DNA of 64,000 nt from NCBI GenBank assembly GCA_032717465.1, contig CM064684.1, forward strand, positions 1,146,001-1,210,000, read 5' to 3'. Positions 60,121 through 64,000 of the stretch are shown here, in pieces; within the stretch, counting starts at the first letter, position 1, and each line of letters begins with the position of its first letter. Origin of the DNA: Coenobita brevimanus (Eukaryota; Arthropoda; Malacostraca; Decapoda; Coenobitidae). Made by a program: the position numbers and the translations under genes. Under the pieces are notes generated by a model that saw only the letters and a list, made by a program, of their open reading frames with translations, did no database searches and was not told the DNA's origin.

Positions 60121-61443
60121 CACTACCCTATCCAGTTCTGCCTTATCTTTCACTGCAATGGCTATCCCTATGTTTCACTGCCTAACGTTTCACTGTCTTA
60201 CTATCCTGTCCTTCATTTCACTGTTGTCCTACCCTGTTCTGGTCTGCCTTTTACTGCCTTCTCTTCCCTTGCCTCTCCCTGTCTTACTCTGTCCTACGTT
60301 GCATTGTCCTGTTCTCCTTTCCTGTCCTGTCCAGCCTTGTCCTACCATGCCCCGTCTTGTCCTGGCATACCTCTTACTGCCCTATATATCCCTTACTGTT
60401 CACTGTCCTAATGTGTCCTGCACTACTTTTCATTGTCCTGGTTTGTTTAATAATTTGCTCTCTGTCCTGCCCTGCGCTTCTGTTTTTTCGTGTTTATCCT
60501 GCCTTTTCCTGGCCTACCCTTCCCTTCGCGCTGCCTTTCCCTGTCCTGCCCAATTGTGTCATAAATTTCCCTGCCCTGCTCTGCTCTGATTTCCCGCTTA
60601 ATGTCCTGCCCTGCCCTGCCCTGCCGTGCCATGGCCTGCTTTTCACTGCCCTGTCCTACTTTGTGAATATCCTACATTGGTTGACTGTTCTATCCTGCCT
60701 TCTTATATCTTAACCAGTCCTACCGCACCCATTCTTCCACCGTGTGTCTTTTAAGTAGTATTAGTTATATAAAAACCTACATTCACATCTATATTATACA
60801 AACGTGATGAGTAAAAGATGTACACATATATGGAAAGAAAAAAGATCAACCACAAAGGGCAATCTCGAGGTTAAGGGACCAAAACATTGCCACATGCACA
60901 TCCTGATACCCCGAACTGTCTTTCCAAACACGCTATTTTTATCCACATCCAACATTCTACATCATCCTCTACCGATCTAACGAGAGGATTTAGGCCTCGA
61001 GTCACGAAATTAACCCTGTAAATGGACGGGTAAGGAGATAAGATTACGAAATGTTAAAAAAATGAGGGTTGATCTGGCAACTCCGATGAGACAGGCTTGA
61101 GATGGGATGTGGCGTCAGTATTCCTCTGGCTGTGGTGGTGCGTGGATGAGTGGAGAGGAACCCGTATTTACAGATATTTTTGTGCTTAACCTGTGTGTGT
61201 AAGATTAATTGCTTGTATCTTTGTTTATGCGGCTGCTAAAGATTTCATAACCTAACTGGAGTGAGTGTTAACGTGAAAAATACGAGAAATTAATTCCAAT
61301 TGTAATTAACTGCAGTAGAGACGTTATTAATCGAAATAGTTTGAGATCTGAACCAGCGACATGTATTAGACTGCTTGTACATACTTTTATCCCCTCTCAT
61401 GTAGCCACGGAATATTTCACAACGAAGCGAGTGGATATTAAAG

Positions 61444-61445
<2 letters not shown>

Positions 61446-61501
<56 letters not shown>
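61446..61501. repeat. (CA)n microsatellite
   Basis: About 28 CA units without interruption. Confidence 0.95.
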
Positions 61502-61503
<2 letters not shown>

Positions 61504-61964
61504 ATATCGCAGAAATTGGTTTATGTCGTTTTATGAATACTTCCACAACCTACACATTTCACAACCAATCTACAGTGAATGTTCAGGTGAAAAACGCGAC
61601 GAGTCCCTATTGTGGTTATCCTGGGGCTCCTATGACTCAATATGGGCAAAATAAAACGATGTGACATTGACAGGAATAAGAAAAAATTATATATAATTGA
61701 ACCTCCAAACTTCTGCGTTCAAATTTGAAAAAAAAAAAAAAAAAAAAGGAGTTACCTGAAGGAATGTGGTAAAGAAGAGACCATGAGAGGGCTACCTTCA
61801 AAAATAAATAACAATAAATAAATAAAAATAAATAAATAAAATGTAAAGAAATGTGAATGCTCCCGGAACAGTTTGTCAAGGTAACGTTCAATGTGAAACG
61901 CCAGCGAAGCCAAATAATTATAGTTTTATCTGGAGGTGTGAGATTCCGGGTAATAAACTCTTTT

Positions 61965-62355
61965 CACTTTAACTTGGTCTAAAATTTATGTATTCATCGG
62001 CAACGACTTAACTAAAATTGCCATCTCTTGTAAACTCATTTAAAATTGCGATATCTGTAAACTTGGCTGAATATTGCCATCTCCTCCGTCAACTTGGCCA
62101 AAAATTGCCATATCTTAAACTTTGTCTAAAATTGCCACACCTCGGCCTAAAGCTGCCATAGCCTTTGTAAACTTGGCTTGAAATTGCCATACCCGTTGTG
62201 AACTTGGACTAAAATTGTCATCTTCTTAGACTTCCTCAAATTGCCATATCTTCGTAAACTTGGCTGAAAATTGCCATACCTCGGCCTAAAATTGCCACAT
62301 TCGTTGTAAACTTGGCCTAAAATTGCCACATTAAGTAAACTTGGCCTGAACTTAC
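61965..62355. repeat. Tandem array of a 26-30 bp unit
   Basis: About 14 diverged copies of GTAAACTTGGCCTAAAATTG followed by CCATATCT. The array ends about 575 bp upstream of the next gene's first ATG. Reverse-complement copies are at 58085-58240. Confidence 0.8.
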
Positions 62356-62929
62356 TATCTCTCCACATCTCCGGTTGGAGCTTTCAGATAACCAGTCGTT
62401 TAACTTAATTCTTGGGTATATACTAAAATTTTGGACAGACAAATGAAGATGATGTAGCCTACGAACTTTGAAGGGTACATGAAGAGGAAATAACACAAAG
62501 CCAAGGGTGAAATAAGACGAGTGAAGCATTAAAATGGAGAGGAATATATAAACAGAAAGACATAGAAGACCATATTGATCGGTAATACTGAAGGAATCTG
62601 AAATTTGTGTACGAAAAAGTGACGGTTAATACACTTGAAATTTTGAAACACGAACGCAGAAAACTGACGGTTGATATACGTGAAATTTTAAAAAACAAAC
62701 GCAAAGAAACGGCCATTTGAAACGCATGAGCGATACTGTGAACTCGAATCGAAAAGAAGAAAATGACGAAATGTGTGTGCGATCGCAGTAAAACTCAGAA
62801 GTGACTGGAAATTGGAAATGGATTTGTGATTGCAGAAAATTGTGTGCCTATTCGGAATTAAATGGCAGAACAGGAAGCGGAGGATGTGTTTGGAATGAGA
62901 TGGCGGTTGGTAGTCGGTGGTGTGGCAAG

Positions 62930-62993
62930 ATGGCGACCGCTGAGGATGACGCCGAGTTTGATTCCGATGACGCCATTACCCCGCCTAGATTCG
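62930..62993 (+). CDS. First coding exon of an unrecognised gene
   Basis: CAAGATGGCG gives a good start context at 62930. The frame reads MATAEDDAEFDSDDAITPPR followed by Phe and ends at the donor GGTGAGTG (GT at 62994), phase 1 out. A second ATG lies 30 bp upstream in the same frame (62900, GAGATGGCGG) and would add MAVGSRWCGK. The short acidic N-terminus is typical of many nuclear proteins but does not let me name one. The rest of the gene lies beyond the visible intron, right of the window. Both ATGs sit in AAGATGGCG-type contexts that resemble YY1/Pho sites. Confidence 0.6.
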
Positions 62994-64000
62994 GTGAGTG
63001 TTGACTACGTTATGTAATTATTCCTTTTTTCTTTTGTTCCTATAACGAAATTTTACATCCCAACAAAAATAATAATAATAAAAAAGCAGCAGTTATTAAT
63101 TTCCTACTTTTTTTTTTTGTTTTACGTTCATATCTTAACGCTTTTGTTTATTTTCGCATTGTAACGTTATTTTTCATTCATTTTAAACTCCTTTTTATAT
63201 TTTCCTGTTCAGTGCGGTAAGTTGTCATCCAGTTTTCAATGCCGTTGTTATTTTTCTTTTGTTTTTCCTGTTTCTCTTATTTTCAACAATCTTTTCTTAT
63301 GTTGTGCCGTATTCATAACTTCGCCCGTTTTCTATGCATTAGTCGTTTTTCCTTATTCTTTCACGTTGTTTGCCAGGTTTTCGGCGTAAAAATGTTGTTC
63401 CGATGACTTTTTTTGTGTTCAACTCTGGGTAAATGCTTCAGGGCCTATCCCAAGGCCCAGTAGTCCTCCTTCACACCTCCACATGTCATCGCTTCGGCGC
63501 CAACACCCACCATCCATATTGAATACATGCTAGGGCTGTCTCATACAGGACTGGTGTACTGGTACTAGCGTGGGTATTTTTACATGTCGGTGAGTCTTCT
63601 GGTAGATCAGTAAAGTCTGCTTTTATGAAAATCAGTTCTTAAACTGTTTCCTTTCCCAGCCGGGATTCGATCCTGGGTCCATTAGGACTGCAGACCGCCT
63701 CTCCACCAATTCAGCTACCGTTGATGGAATTCATAGTTTAGTAGCGGCTAAATCTTGCACTGAGCAGCGTTATAAGTTGTCCAAAAACTTTTGACGTAAC
63801 GATTTTTTTCTTTTCTTTGGGGGGGGTGAGGTAGTTATCATAATGTATATCTTAAAGCAGGTAAGTCAATTATGCAAGTGTCCAGTGATGCAAAATGGCG
63901 TACCGGTACTGCGTTGCAAGGAAGGGTTAATTGTATGAGACAAGGCATCTCCGTGTTTGAAACTGGCTTGTGACGTCATACAGGTGATTTACGCTTTCGA
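62994..64000 (+). other. Start of intron 1 of the unrecognised gene
   Basis: T-rich intronic sequence with a SINE at about 63430-63725. No second exon found before the window ends. Confidence 0.5.
63430..63725 (-). repeat. tRNA-headed SINE
   Basis: Read on the minus strand from about 63725: GGTAGCTGAATTGGTGGAGA (A-box), then GGATCGAATCCCGGCTGGGA, with a perfect-looking B-box GGATCGAATCC and a T-arm that can pair. A unique body follows down to about 63430 (GTGTTGGCGCCGAAGCGATG near its end). The B-box identifies a tRNA origin; no complete acceptor stem is visible, so it is not called a tRNA gene. Confidence 0.65.

Noticed and set aside
59149..60589. Two plus-strand ORFs of 420 and 412 codons
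   Set aside because: They lie wholly in a 30-bp tandem repeat whose unit is a multiple of three. The protein is a hydrophobic periodic sequence with no domain, splice signals or start context.
63650..63725. tRNA gene on the minus strand
   Set aside because: A- and B-boxes are good, but no acceptor-stem pairing is visible and a long non-tRNA body follows, so it is a SINE head.

Overview
The window is animal nuclear DNA, most likely from a decapod crustacean or another pancrustacean. The genes are split by long introns with GT-AG borders. Interstitial CCTAA/TTAGG telomere-type repeats are present. The introns are crowded with RTE-like and jockey-like non-LTR retrotransposons, a mariner, TTAA-flanked (piggyBac-like) and TA-flanked (Tigger/pogo-like) elements, SINEs and microsatellites. 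Species assignment is inference; the exon structure and repeats are read directly from the sequence.

Bases 447-47798 (+ strand) hold the 3' part of one gene, the HECT-type E3 ubiquitin ligase TRIP12 (Drosophila ctrip). I could place 17 exons. All 16 introns have AG acceptors, GT donors and matching phases, and the exons sum to 4161 nt (1386 codons plus stop). In order they encode the WWE domain, ARM-type helical segments, a low-complexity linker, the conserved middle region, and the HECT N- and C-lobes with the catalytic cysteine at 47694-47696. The N-terminal exons lie left of the window.

The TRIP12 introns carry two kinds of extra material. (a) Transposons, often nested: a stack at 7707-11623 (TTAA element > RTE-like LINE and a second TTAA element > TA-flanked MITE), another at 4497-6390 (Tigger-like > hAT-like and a small MITE), LINE-in-LINE at 33950-36430, and a SINE inserted head-on into another copy of itself at 28342-28880. 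(b) Decayed copies of the nearest exon edge and its flanking intron, seen beside exons 1, 3, 5, 6, 7, 9, 12, 14 and more weakly 15 and 16. The second class is the most unusual pattern in the window.

A 5S-rRNA-headed SINE (21490-21735) ends in the same 3' tail as the RTE-like LINE family with copies at 7857, 24505, 33515, 34774, 45133 and 57150, which suggests a LINE/SINE mobilisation pair.

Downstream of TRIP12 (47799-62880) I find the 3' UTR, more repeats, a GC-rich 75-81 bp tandem repeat (54390-55140), a 30-bp minisatellite whose frames are open only because the unit is a multiple of three (59180-60120), and a ~28-bp array (61965-62355). At 62930 a second + strand gene begins with a short acidic first coding exon; its product is not recognised. 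A tRNA-headed SINE lies in its first intron near 63430-63725.
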